A stretch of 64,000 nt of DNA from Verrucomicrobiota bacterium (GTDB lineage Bacteria > Verrucomicrobiota > Verrucomicrobiia > Opitutales > Opitutaceae), in assembly GCA_016871755.1 (NCBI GenBank), contig VHCJ01000005.1, forward strand, positions 62,001-126,000, in the 5' to 3' direction. Numbering within the stretch: the first letter of the stretch is position 1; every line of letters begins with the position of its first letter. This document shows positions 31,056 through 39,633 of the stretch, piece after piece. The notes under the pieces were generated by a model. That model made no database searches. It had not been told where the DNA came from and saw only the letters and a program-made list of their open reading frames with translations. A program made the translations under genes and the position numbers.

Positions 31056-33545
31056 ATGAACCATCGTCCCACCAGCACCCTCCGATCGGCCGCCGCCGGC
31101 ATTCTCCTCGCCGCGCTCGCTTCCGCTTCGCCCGCGCAGACCGCCTCCGAGCCCGTTACCGAGCTCGAGAAATTCATCGCCTCCGAGTCCGCCGTGGAGA
31201 GCTCCACCACGCTCCTGCCGAACTCGCGGCCGGTCGACTCCCTGTACGGATTCGAACGCAGCCTGTTGGAGACGCCGCGGTCGATCACGGTGATCACGCC
31301 CGAAGCCATCGCCCAGCGCGGGCTGTCCAACGTCTACGACCTCGCCACCCTGGTTCCAGGGAGCACGGTGATAAACTTCTACGGAATGCCCGGCATCCCG
31401 ACGACGCGTGGCCTGTTCTCCAGCGTGTACTTCAACGGCATGCAACGGGTCTGGAACCGCAACGGCTATCCGACCTCCTTCGGGTCCCTTGAGTCGATGG
31501 ACTACGTGCGCGGGCCGGCACCGGGAACCTACAGCGCCGCCAGCCCCGGAGGCTTCGTCAATTTCCTGCCGAAATCGCCCTACTACGACAAACGCCGCGG
31601 ATCCCTCAAACTGACCGTGGGTGAGCACAGCGAGCTCAACGGCCAGTTCGACGCCGGCGGACCGCTGCTCGCCTTCGGAAAGCCGGCCGCCTTTCGCGTT
31701 TCTCTCACCGTCCAGGACGCCGAGTCGTTCTACGACGGAATCAAGAACGACTACGTCTCCGTCTACGCCTCGTTCAAGGCAAAGGTCTCCAAGAACGTGT
31801 CGATCTTCACCGGAGGCGAGTTCTACCGGCACCGCTCAAACGAGAATCCGGGATGGAACCGGGTGACGCAGGACCTGATCGACAACGGCAACTACCTCGT
31901 CGGATCCCCGGTGAACAGCCTGACCGGCCCGAGCGTCACCATTGCGCTGCCGAGCGGCCGCACCTTCACCTTCGCCAACACTTCTCCGGGATTCGTCAAT
32001 CGAGCCGCGCTGGAGACCGCCACGCCCTTCGGCGGTACGCGGGGCAACTTCGACGGGTCGTTCCTCGCCCAGCAGGGCTTCGCCAATTCGGGCTTCCGCC
32101 CCGCACTCATCGCCTCGCGACCCGACGCCGTCGCTCTGTTCAGCTACCTCGGCTCCATCAACAACCCGACCGCCCGCACGGTGAAGCTCGACTCGCGGCG
32201 GATTCTCACCGATGCCACCGACTTCGCGGACGCGGACACCTTTCTTTACTTCTTCGACACGGTCTTCGCGCCCTCGCTACGCTTGAAGCTGACCAACAAG
32301 TTTTTCGTCGACGCCTACTCCCGCGAAAAGGTCTCCACCTACGGATACGGCGAACTGGGTGACAACACGACCATTGAGAACAAGGTCCTCGTCGAACAGC
32401 GCATCGACGCGCTGAAGGGCATCAATCTCGCCTATGGCGTGTCTGCACGGTACGAGGACTCGCTTGCGAAAACCGAGTTCACGGTCGAGCCCTTCAACCG
32501 CCGTGACCTTTCGGTGGCGCCGACCGCCAACGATCGCCTCCTCTCGGGCGGTCAGCGCGACAGCCTCGGCAAGAACTACTGGGATCCTTTCGGCAGCGTG
32601 GAGTCCAAGCAACTCACCGTGGGTGTCTTCGTGACCCCGGAGATCAAAGTCTCGGACTCGCTTTCGGTCATCCTGTCGGCGCGATGGGACAACTCCTCGT
32701 GGTCCCGCGCCGTGCCACGCGACCTCGGCGCCGAGTTCAACAGCGGCCCGCGGCCCGGCGGAGGAATTTCGTACACGAACTTCAGCGTCAGCCCGGTACT
32801 CCGGCTCTCGCCGACGGTCACGACCTACGCAACGGTGCAGCAGGGGACGTCGTTTCAAGGCTTCTACGTTTCCGGCTCGGTCGACCGAGGCGACACGAAC
32901 TTTCAGGAGAGCACGCTGGCCGAGTGGGGCGTGAAGACCTCGGCGCTGGACAACAAACTCTTTGCCGGAGTGAGCGTCTTCTACCAGGAGTTGGTTAACT
33001 TCGACCAGCGCGGCGGGGCGGTGGTCCCACAGCGCGGTCGAGGCTTGGAACTCGAGGCGACCTATGAGGTGTCCCCGGAATTCACGCTCACGGCCAACCT
33101 CGCGCATCAGGAGCACCATTTCCGAACCCCGACGATCCCCGGCGGCTTTGTGCCCCTGACGGCGCAACAGCTCGTGCGGTACGCCGGAATCTTCACCGCC
33201 GACTTCGGTGGTCGCGCAAATCCCGGGGGAGCGCGTGCCGGGATCCCCGACGTTACGGGCGGCCTCTTTGCCAAATATCGTTTTGCCAACGGCTTCGGCA
33301 TCAGTGGAGGGCCGAACTATACCGCCTCGGTCTGGGGTAACCCCGACAAGACGCTCAAGCTGCCCGCCTTCACCCTCTGGAATGCGAGCATTTTCTACGC
33401 CCGGCCCACTTGGGAGGTCGCGCTGACCGGCAGGAACCTGTTCGACGAACGCTACTTCCACCCCTACGACCCGTTCGCCGCGAATGCGATCATCCTACCC
33501 GGCGAGCCGAGTCGGTACTCGGTGTCCTTCACGTACCGGTTCTAG
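31056..33545 (+). CDS. TonB-dependent outer-membrane receptor
   Basis: 829 residues. A signal peptide (AAAGILLAALASASPAQT, cleavage near residue 25) is followed by a plug domain (about 60-170: LLETPRSITVITPEAIAQRG, DYVRGPAPGTYSAASPGGFVN). A large beta-barrel ends with the classic aromatic terminus YSVSFTYRF. It resembles receptors for siderophore-like or other large ligands, and the ligand cannot be told from sequence. It lies opposite a minus-strand operon that includes a TonB-like protein, so energising partner and receptor may be functionally linked. No ExbB/ExbD is adjacent. The ATG is fixed by the signal peptide. Confidence 0.93.
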   Translation: MNHRPTSTLRSAAAGILLAALASASPAQTASEPVTELEKFIASESAVESSTTLLPNSRPVDSLYGFERSLLETPRSITVITPEAIAQRGLSNVYDLATLVPGSTVINFYGMPGIPTTRGLFSSVYFNGMQRVWNRNGYPTSFGSLESMDYVRGPAPGTYSAASPGGFVNFLPKSPYYDKRRGSLKLTVGEHSELNGQFDAGGPLLAFGKPAAFRVSLTVQDAESFYDGIKNDYVSVYASFKAKVSKNVSIFTGGEFYRHRSNENPGWNRVTQDLIDNGNYLVGSPVNSLTGPSVTIALPSGRTFTFANTSPGFVNRAALETATPFGGTRGNFDGSFLAQQGFANSGFRPALIASRPDAVALFSYLGSINNPTARTVKLDSRRILTDATDFADADTFLYFFDTVFAPSLRLKLTNKFFVDAYSREKVSTYGYGELGDNTTIENKVLVEQRIDALKGINLAYGVSARYEDSLAKTEFTVEPFNRRDLSVAPTANDRLLSGGQRDSLGKNYWDPFGSVESKQLTVGVFVTPEIKVSDSLSVILSARWDNSSWSRAVPRDLGAEFNSGPRPGGGISYTNFSVSPVLRLSPTVTTYATVQQGTSFQGFYVSGSVDRGDTNFQESTLAEWGVKTSALDNKLFAGVSVFYQELVNFDQRGGAVVPQRGRGLELEATYEVSPEFTLTANLAHQEHHFRTPTIPGGFVPLTAQQLVRYAGIFTADFGGRANPGGARAGIPDVTGGLFAKYRFANGFGISGGPNYTASVWGNPDKTLKLPAFTLWNASIFYARPTWEVALTGRNLFDERYFHPYDPFAANAIILPGEPSRYSVSFTYRF

Positions 33546-33634
33546 GCCGCCTCCCCGCCTCGCCCCGCCGCGTTCGCCGTTGCGACCCGCGGGCAGGCGG
33601 GTGCGACCCGAGGCCAACCAGAAGCGGACCACGC

Positions 33635-34402
33635 TCAACCCCGCAACGCCCGCGCAAAGCTCGCGGGCAGCGGGGCGCGCGCGGTGAAGCGGTGTCGACG
33701 TCCTTTCCACGCGTACTCAAAGGTGGTTTCGGCGGAGTGCAGGAAGAGGCGGCGCTCCCCGGAGGCGCGGGTGAAGTCGCGGTTGAGCCGGAAGTTGCCG
33801 TAAGTCGCATCGCCGACGATCGGGAGGTGGCGACTGGCGCATTGGACACGCAGTTGATGACTTCGACCGGTCCGGGGCTCGAGCTCGATCAACGCCAGCG
33901 GCGGATCCCCCGCGGACACCTTGAGCACGCGCACCTTCGCCTCGGCCGGGATGTTGCCCGCCGTCTCCGTGCGCACCACGCCGCCCTCCTTCCGCACCGC
34001 GAGGCGGTCCCGCCAGACCTGCACCGGCGGCGTCGGAGCACCGAAGACCAGCGCGGCATAGTGTTTCGCCACGCGCTGGTGGCGGAAGTGCTCACGCAAC
34101 GCTCCCGCCAGTTCCTCCGAGCGCGCCAGAAGGATCACCCCCGATGTGCCGGAATCGAGCCGGTTCAGCAGGTAGGCGCGCCGCGGCGCCGCCTCCGGCG
34201 CGGAACGCCACTCGAAGTACTCGCCATCGAGCCGATAGGGCGCGTTCAGAAGCGACCGCTCCTCCTCCCCCGGCCGGTTCGGGTGCGACAGCACGCCTTC
34301 CGGCTTCGCGAGCGCCACCAGTCCATTCGCGTCCGCCGTGAGGAATTCAACGCCCGGCCCCAGCGGCCAACCACCCGCGGCACTTTCTTCGGCCCGCTTC
34401 AC
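33635..34402 (-). CDS. RluA-family pseudouridine synthase
   Basis: 255 residues with no S4 domain. The catalytic Asp is in LLNRLDSGTSGVILLA (HRLD in most relatives, here NRLD). RTGRSHQLRVQCA and the C-terminal PIVGDATYG are family blocks. Such enzymes isomerise uridines in rRNA or tRNA, and the site cannot be assigned. It begins with GTG overlapping the stop of the TonB-like gene (GTGA), indicating translational coupling at the end of a minus-strand run. Confidence 0.9.
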   Translation of the reverse strand: MKRAEESAAGGWPLGPGVEFLTADANGLVALAKPEGVLSHPNRPGEEERSLLNAPYRLDGEYFEWRSAPEAAPRRAYLLNRLDSGTSGVILLARSEELAGALREHFRHQRVAKHYAALVFGAPTPPVQVWRDRLAVRKEGGVVRTETAGNIPAEAKVRVLKVSAGDPPLALIELEPRTGRSHQLRVQCASRHLPIVGDATYGNFRLNRDFTRASGERRLFLHSAETTFEYAWKGRRHRFTARAPLPASFARALRG

Positions 34403-35535
34403 GGACTGTAGTAGAAGGTGAAGGTCATCTCTTGTTCATGACCCAGCACCGCCACCATGTCGTCACTCCACTTGCCATAGGGAGCCCGCGCCGTGATGGC
34501 GCTCACACACGCCCGCTTGGCCTGCAACGGGGCTTCCCCATCTCCCGGGGCGATGTCCGTGATCTCGCCCTTGTCATTGATGATGAAGGTCACCCGGACA
34601 ATCGTGCCCGGCGGCGGATACACCGAGCTCTGCACGATGAGCCGCTCCCACTGGATCTGCACCGTCTCAATCAGCTTCTGCAGATAGGAGCCGTACTCGC
34701 TCCACTTGGCGTTGTAGGCCACTGGACCGATGTTCTGCGTGCCCAGCTGATTGTCCCGCAGGAAGGCCGGTCGGGCGTTGCGCTGGGCCACCCGCTCCCG
34801 GTCCTGCGGACGACGGGGGTCGATGCGCACGACCTGTCCGTTGAAGGCCACCACTTCGCGGACGTCGGGGCTTCCCTCCACCTCCTCAGGGCCGCGCTGG
34901 GTGGCAGGGGGCGGAATCTTCGCGACAGTGCTGCCGATCGAATCAGGGTCGTCTCCCTCCAGCTTCTCGAATCCCGGGACCGGTGTCTGGGCGACTTTCT
35001 GGCTGGGCGCGGGCTCCACCTCAGGAGGCGCCACGGGCGTCGGTTCCGGCTGCGCGAGGCGCGAGGGAGGCTCCGGGGGCTGCAGGCGACCGGACACGAT
35101 CGCCGTGCTTTGCTTCTCCTTGTCGCCGTCCAGTGCTGGCGCGTCGCTCTTGCCGTCCGGCGTCGGTTTCTCCTGCGCCACCTGTTGGTTCTGCGCGCCG
35201 AAGTTCTCCGCCTGGTCCGGAGGGTTGTCCGGAGCATCCGGGTTCACCTCGACGAACTTGAATGGCTTCGCCGGCGGCTTGGGTTGAGCCAGCGGCGTCT
35301 CCGGTTCCTCCGGAGCCAATTCAATGTTGAAGGTCTTGTCGGCCGGCTTCACCGCCACGGTGTCCGCCGTGCGACGCAGCAGATAGGGCAGCGTGAGCAG
35401 CAGCAGCAGGTGCACCAGCAGGGTCGCCACCACCCCGATCTGGACGGACCGCGTGTCTTCGTCCCGCGACCACCGCGGCCAGATCCAGCGGCGGCCGGGG
35501 CGCCGGGTTTTGGGTGCGGTGGTCGGGGTGGGCAT
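34399..35535 (-). CDS. TonB-like energy-transducer protein
   Basis: 378 residues. A short basic cytoplasmic N-terminus is followed by one membrane helix (about 34-54, VVATLLVHLLLLLTLPYLL), a long Pro/Glu/Lys-rich periplasmic linker (about 60-260), and a C-terminal domain of about 100 residues (YLQKLIETVQIQWERL, PPGTIVRVTFIINDKGEI). The architecture is that of TonB/TolA family proteins linking inner and outer membranes. No ExbB/ExbD pair is next to it, and the nearest channel-like subunit is the MotA-like gene 8 kb away. It lies 14 nt downstream of maf and overlaps the rluA-type start. The TonB-dependent receptor just beyond is a plausible partner. Confidence 0.75.
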   Translation of the reverse strand: MPTPTTAPKTRRPGRRWIWPRWSRDEDTRSVQIGVVATLLVHLLLLLTLPYLLRRTADTVAVKPADKTFNIELAPEEPETPLAQPKPPAKPFKFVEVNPDAPDNPPDQAENFGAQNQQVAQEKPTPDGKSDAPALDGDKEKQSTAIVSGRLQPPEPPSRLAQPEPTPVAPPEVEPAPSQKVAQTPVPGFEKLEGDDPDSIGSTVAKIPPPATQRGPEEVEGSPDVREVVAFNGQVVRIDPRRPQDRERVAQRNARPAFLRDNQLGTQNIGPVAYNAKWSEYGSYLQKLIETVQIQWERLIVQSSVYPPPGTIVRVTFIINDKGEITDIAPGDGEAPLQAKRACVSAITARAPYGKWSDDMVAVLGHEQEMTFTFYYSP

Positions 35536-35549
35536 GCGGGGGGAAGACG

Positions 35550-36125
35550 TTAGTTCAATAGACCCGCCTTCGTCAGCAAGTGTTTCGTCAGAGTGAGCGG
35601 AAGTCCCATGATCGTCGCCTGCTCCCCGGTGTGACCAACGATCAGGAGTTCCCCGTGGTCCTGAATTCCGTAGGCTCCCGCTTTGTCGAGCACGTTCACC
35701 CTCGAGAGGTAACGATCGATGGTGGCCTCGTCGAGCACCTGGAAGGTCACGTCGCAGCGTTCGCTCGCATCCCATGCCACACCCCGGTCGGCCCGGCGCA
35801 GCGCGAGGCCGGTATGCACGGTATGGGTCCGACCCGAGAGGCGGCGCAGCATGTTCCGGGCTTCGGCGAGGTCAGCGGGCTTGTTGAGGGCATGCCCGTC
35901 GATGCAGACCGTCGTGTCGGCGCCGAGGACCCAGGCGGCGGGATGGCGTTCCGCCACCCAGTCCGCCTTGCGGGCGGCGTTGCGGGCCACCATTAGCCGG
36001 GGATCGAGTTCCGGGTCCTCGTCCTCAATAACCGATGCCTCGACCACGGTGAAGGGAAGCCCGAGTCGGGCGAGCAACTCACGCCGTCGGGGCGACGCGG
36101 AGGCGAGAATCAGGCGTTCCTCCAC
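35550..36125 (-). CDS. maf: Maf-family nucleoside triphosphate pyrophosphatase
   Basis: 191 residues, the normal size. It hydrolyses nucleoside triphosphates (dTTP/UTP-type in most Maf proteins), a house-cleaning function, and it is linked historically to septum formation. The N-terminal signature LASASPRRRELLARLG is clear. VLGADTTVCIDG carries the catalytic acidic residue, and KPADLAEARNMLRRLSGRTH and DKAGAYGIQDHG complete the family pattern. The start is GTG, 3 nt after the upstream SDR stop, and the TonB-like gene follows 14 nt later. Confidence 0.94.
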   Translation of the reverse strand: MEERLILASASPRRRELLARLGLPFTVVEASVIEDEDPELDPRLMVARNAARKADWVAERHPAAWVLGADTTVCIDGHALNKPADLAEARNMLRRLSGRTHTVHTGLALRRADRGVAWDASERCDVTFQVLDEATIDRYLSRVNVLDKAGAYGIQDHGELLIVGHTGEQATIMGLPLTLTKHLLTKAGLLN

Positions 36126-36128
36126 CGC

Positions 36129-36815
36129 TCAGTCCTCCGCCCCGGGCACACTCAGCGAGCGGCCATTGTCGCGTTGACCCAGCCCGAGCAGGAAGGGCGC
36201 AGCCCGCCGGGCCCACGCGTCCGCCTTGGGATACTCCCCCGCCCCCTCCGACCAGACGGAACGGAGCATGTCGGTATCGATCACCCCAGGGTTCAGGGGC
36301 ACCGCCGCCATGCCCGCGGGCAGTTCCGCCGCCAAGGCCTTGGTCAGGCCCTCAATTCCCCATTTCGACATGCAGTACGGCGCAACCTCCGGCGCGACGC
36401 TGCGGCCCCAGCCGGAGGACAGGTTCACGATGACGCCAGATCCGCGCCGCACCATCGCGGGCACGAAGTGTCGGATGACGTTCGCGACGCCGCGTAGGTT
36501 GACGTCCACGAGCCGGGTGAACGCCGCGTCGTCCTGCTCCCAGAGGGGCGCGGGCCGGTTCATCACCGCTGCGTTGTTGATCAACAGGTCCGGTGCCTCG
36601 GCGCCCGCCAGTACGTGGGTCGCCCAAATGCCCACCTTCACGTCCTGAGCGACATCCACCACCGAGAAGTGATGTGGCGGGGCATGCGCCAGCCGCAGGT
36701 CGAAGATCGCCTCCCCGCTCGTACCGCAGCCGAAGACGGTGTGGCCACCCGCGACGAATTCCGCCACGAGCGCGCGGCCAAGTCCGCGGGTCGCTCCAGT
36801 AATGACAATGTTCAT
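36129..36815 (-). CDS. short-chain dehydrogenase/reductase
   Basis: 228 residues. Cofactor motif TGATRGLGRALVAEF at the very start, NNAAVMNRP, and the catalytic Ser/Tyr/Lys in NLSSGWGRS and YCMSKWGIEGLTKAL. The ending LPAGMAAVPLNPGVIDTDML is typical of SDRs of unknown substrate related to sepiapterin reductase-like or YciK-type proteins. Position between an SGNH hydrolase and maf gives no substrate clue. It is tightly coupled to maf (3-nt gap). Confidence 0.85.
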   Translation of the reverse strand: MNIVITGATRGLGRALVAEFVAGGHTVFGCGTSGEAIFDLRLAHAPPHHFSVVDVAQDVKVGIWATHVLAGAEAPDLLINNAAVMNRPAPLWEQDDAAFTRLVDVNLRGVANVIRHFVPAMVRRGSGVIVNLSSGWGRSVAPEVAPYCMSKWGIEGLTKALAAELPAGMAAVPLNPGVIDTDMLRSVWSEGAGEYPKADAWARRAAPFLLGLGQRDNGRSLSVPGAED

Positions 36816-36836
36816 GCAAAAAGCGCCGTGCCGCGA

Positions 36837-37475
36837 TCAGCGCCCCGCCTCGGTCAGGCCGGACCAGCGGCCCTGAATGAACCCCGCAAGGAAGGTGCCT
36901 TGGAGGCGCCGTACCTCCACGCCGAAGTGCACATGATCCACCACGCCCCCGGGGAGGAAAGGAAGGGTGAACCGGTACAGGTCGACCATGGGAATCCCGT
37001 GGCGGCCCATCACGCGGTCCGCCCGGGCGTTGTACGCCGCCAGATCCGCCTCCCGGCGGTCAAAGCCCGGCGAACGCGCGCGGTGCAGGGCCTCCACCAC
37101 CGGCGTGGTCCGCACCCAGATCACCTGCAGGGCCCGCTCCGCACCGCAGCGCAGGCTTTCCTCCAGATTGGACTCGTAGCGATCCAGCGGCACTTGGCAG
37201 GAGTCCGCGCCCGGATGCACCTTGATGTCATGGAGGCCGCAGTTAAGGAGGAGAAATCCAGACGGGATCGCCCGCCCGGCCACGCTGCGCAGGTACGCGA
37301 GTACCTGCCCCGAGTCCCCGCCATTGGCCTGATCCGGCGCGGTCGCATCCTCCGGGGCCCGCTTGCGGTCATAGCGGACGCCATCCCCCAACGCCTCCGC
37401 GAGGTAGGGTCCGTAGTGGATGGAAATGCTGTCGCCGAGCACAAAGACGCTCGGCAGGGCAGCGGGGACGGTCAT
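36837..37475 (-). CDS. SGNH/GDSL-type hydrolase
   Basis: 212 residues from the ATG reading MTVPAALPS. The four family blocks are visible: GDSIS with the nucleophile Ser near residue 14, the Gly block GGDSGQV, the Asn block LNCGLHDIK, and the catalytic Asp-His pair in DHVHFG near the C-terminus. No signal peptide is seen, so it is probably cytoplasmic. Substrate (ester or acetylated sugar) is unknown. The frame is open about 30 codons further upstream with unlikely sequence. It is the first gene of the run to the SDR, maf, TonB-like and RluA genes. Confidence 0.8.
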   Translation of the reverse strand: MTVPAALPSVFVLGDSISIHYGPYLAEALGDGVRYDRKRAPEDATAPDQANGGDSGQVLAYLRSVAGRAIPSGFLLLNCGLHDIKVHPGADSCQVPLDRYESNLEESLRCGAERALQVIWVRTTPVVEALHRARSPGFDRREADLAAYNARADRVMGRHGIPMVDLYRFTLPFLPGGVVDHVHFGVEVRRLQGTFLAGFIQGRWSGLTEAGR

Positions 37476-37576
37476 GGCGGGAAAGGAGAAGGCAGCGGAC
37501 CGCGGAGGCGACTCGCTCGCTGCCTCATGTTCCCTCCGCGTCCACGCGCCCGGCAAGCCCGGAAACACGCCAGACC

Positions 37577-38254
37577 TTATGCGCCGACGGGCGCGCAGAC
37601 CTCGGCCGTCTCGTGGCGGGGATTATTGACGAGGGTCGAGACGGGCCAGAGGAGCATGTGCTCCGGACCAATGGCTCGGCAAAGAGCGCGGTAGTCCGCG
37701 TCTGCGAGCGCACCGGGGCTCAGCCAGCGGTCCGCCGCTCCGTCCTCCAGCATCACGGGCATGCGGTCGTGCACGGGCGCCACCGCCTCGTTGGGCTGCG
37801 TGGTCAGGAGTGCAAAGGTCGGGGGGCGCAGCCCGGGAACCGCGTCGGCATAGAGGCCGGCGAGGAAGAACGGGCGTTCAGAGGCGAGGCCGAGGCAGTA
37901 CGGCGTCTTGGTCGTCTCCCCAGTCCGGCGCCACTCGTAGAAGCCGTCTGCCGGGACAAGGCACCGGCGGGCGCGGACAGCCTCGCGGAACAACGGCTTG
38001 CTCCCCGCTTCCTCACTCCGGGCGTTGATCGGGGCCAGCCGGGGCTTCTCACTCCGATCCCATGGCGGCACGAAGCCCCAGCGCATCGCCTCGCCTTCAA
38101 CCCGCGCACCGCGGGTACGCACCACGGTCACTTGCTGGGAGGGGGCAACGTTCCACCGACGCTCCAGCGCGACCGGGCCGAGGCGGTCACCGAACACCGC
38201 CCGCAGGGCCTCCAGCACGCGTTCTGGATCTTTGAGGCGATAGCGGCCGCACAT
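37577..38254 (-). CDS. yedK: SOS response-associated peptidase (YedK/HMCES family)
   Basis: 225 residues beginning MCGRYRL, where Cys2 is the residue that becomes exposed and forms a thiazolidine crosslink with abasic sites in single-stranded DNA. Other family blocks are WNVAPSQQ, INARSEEAGSKPLF, LVPADGFYEW and the catalytic His in PVHDRMPVML. It protects abasic sites at replication forks. An inverted repeat 6 nt upstream of the ATG could be an operator. It lies 101 nt upstream of the SGNH gene on the same strand and diverges from the AI-2E-type transporter. Confidence 0.95.
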   Translation of the reverse strand: MCGRYRLKDPERVLEALRAVFGDRLGPVALERRWNVAPSQQVTVVRTRGARVEGEAMRWGFVPPWDRSEKPRLAPINARSEEAGSKPLFREAVRARRCLVPADGFYEWRRTGETTKTPYCLGLASERPFFLAGLYADAVPGLRPPTFALLTTQPNEAVAPVHDRMPVMLEDGAADRWLSPGALADADYRALCRAIGPEHMLLWPVSTLVNNPRHETAEVCAPVGA

Positions 38255-38260
38255 GACCCC

Positions 38261-38279
38261 GGCAGTCTGCCGAACTGCC
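38261..38279. promoter_or_regulatory. inverted repeat just upstream of yedK
   Basis: GGCAGT (38261-38266) / ACTGCC (38274-38279) with a 7-nt spacer, between the yedK ATG and a TTGCTT-N16-CAGACT box pair on the minus strand. The position suits a repressor site overlapping a promoter. Which regulator binds is not evident. Confidence 0.35.
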
Positions 38280-38347
38280 ATCGGCAAGCAAGGGGAGAAG
38301 CCCCCGCAAAACGAGGCTCGCCCCGCCCGGCGACATCGGCCTGAGTG

Positions 38348-39532
38348 ATGGCGATGAACGAGCCCGGCCCCGCTCCCCGCCCGGAGACGCTGTTCTCCCC
38401 CGCGCAGCGCAAGGTGGTCGCGGCCGCCCTGACCAGCCTCGCCTTTGCCCTCGTCTCCGTGGTCCTGCTCGGCGCCCTGGGACTTCTCGGATGGCTGGTG
38501 GGGCGCTTCTCGGGCGTGCTCTGGCCGCTCGCCGTGGCCGGAATCCTCGCCCTCATGCTCCGCCCCATCGTCGAAGCGCTCGAAACGCGCCTGCGACTGC
38601 GCCGGCTGAGCGCGATCGTGATGGTCTGCGGCGTCCTCGCCCTCGCCGTCGGCGCCGTCGCGCTCACCTTGGTGCCACCAGCCCTCGCCCAAATTCTCGA
38701 CTTCTTCGCCTACCTGCCGGTGCTCTGGGAGCGGGCCGGCGTCTTCATCCGCACCCACACGCCCGAGTGGGCACAGCTCATCGAGCGTCACTGGGAAAAC
38801 CCCACGATCCGCGCCCTTGTGGAGCGGCTCGGACAACAGCTCCAGGGTTTCGTCAAGGAGGCCATTCCCAGCCTCGCAGCCGCCGGCTCCGGAATAGCCC
38901 AAGGCGTCGGGTTCATCACCCAACTGGCCGTGATTCCCATCTACTTTTTCTTCTTCCTCCTCTCCCGGACCCACCCGGCCGACCGGATCCCGGATCAGCT
39001 TCCCTTCCTCAGTCCGTCACTCCGCGCCGACCTCGCATTCCTCGCCCGCGAGTTCGTCTCGATCATCGTCTCGTTCTTCCGCGGCCAGTTACTCATCGGC
39101 CTGATCATGGGACTCCTCTATGCCGTGGGTTTCGCCATCATCGGCCTGAAGTTTGGTCCGGTCATCGGACTCCTGCTCGGCTTGCTGAACGTCGTGCCCT
39201 ACTTGGGTTCAATCCTGGGCCTCGCCGTCACGATTCCCGTAGCCCTGCTCCAACCCGACGGCGGCTGGCAGTTGGTGGCCCTGACGCTCGGCGTACAGGT
39301 GGTGGTGCAGAACATCGAAGGCTGGTTCCTCACGCCCAAGATCATGTCCAACCGCACCGGCCTCCACCCGGTCACAATCATCGTCGCGATCTTCTTCTGG
39401 GGCACGGCGCTGGGCGGCCTGCTGGGGATGATCCTCGCGATCCCGCTCACGGCGTTCTTCGTGTCGGCGTGGCGGTTCGTGCGGCACCGCTACCTCGGCG
39501 GGGGCACGACGACGGCCGCAGCGCGCGGGTGA
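38348..39532 (+). CDS. AI-2E family (PerM/TqsA-like) membrane transporter
   Basis: 394 residues with about eight hydrophobic segments: two or three at the N-terminus (LTSLAFALVSVVLLGALGLLG, FSGVLWPLAVAGILALML), a soluble middle part, and a C-terminal bundle (LLIGLIMGLLYAVGFAIIGL, GLLLGLLNVVPYLGSILGLA). PYLGSI and the NxxGLHP-type ending (NRTGLHPVTIIVAIF) are typical. Members export quorum-sensing AI-2, ions or unknown solutes, and the cargo is unknown here. A GTG one codon upstream of the ATG is possible. Confidence 0.9.
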   Translation: MAMNEPGPAPRPETLFSPAQRKVVAAALTSLAFALVSVVLLGALGLLGWLVGRFSGVLWPLAVAGILALMLRPIVEALETRLRLRRLSAIVMVCGVLALAVGAVALTLVPPALAQILDFFAYLPVLWERAGVFIRTHTPEWAQLIERHWENPTIRALVERLGQQLQGFVKEAIPSLAAAGSGIAQGVGFITQLAVIPIYFFFFLLSRTHPADRIPDQLPFLSPSLRADLAFLAREFVSIIVSFFRGQLLIGLIMGLLYAVGFAIIGLKFGPVIGLLLGLLNVVPYLGSILGLAVTIPVALLQPDGGWQLVALTLGVQVVVQNIEGWFLTPKIMSNRTGLHPVTIIVAIFFWGTALGGLLGMILAIPLTAFFVSAWRFVRHRYLGGGTTTAAARG

Positions 39533-39543
39533 GAGCCAAGCCG

Positions 39544-39572
39544 GCGGCGACGGCGGGATCGCCGTACGCCGC
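39544..39572. terminator. hairpin between convergent transporter and oligopeptidase genes
   Basis: GCGGCG-A-CGGCG / GGAT loop / CGCCG-TA-CGCCGC, an 11-bp GC-rich stem with small bulges, 11 nt after the transporter stop. A second stem GCGGCG / CGCCGC follows at 39604-39625, 9 nt from the end of the opposing gene. Each is placed to end one transcript. There are no T-runs. Confidence 0.45.
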
Positions 39573-39633
39573 GGGAAGGCGTTCCAGCGGTTGAGTCGAC
39601 GCAGCGGCGGAGCGAGTAGCGCCGCCGCGAACC

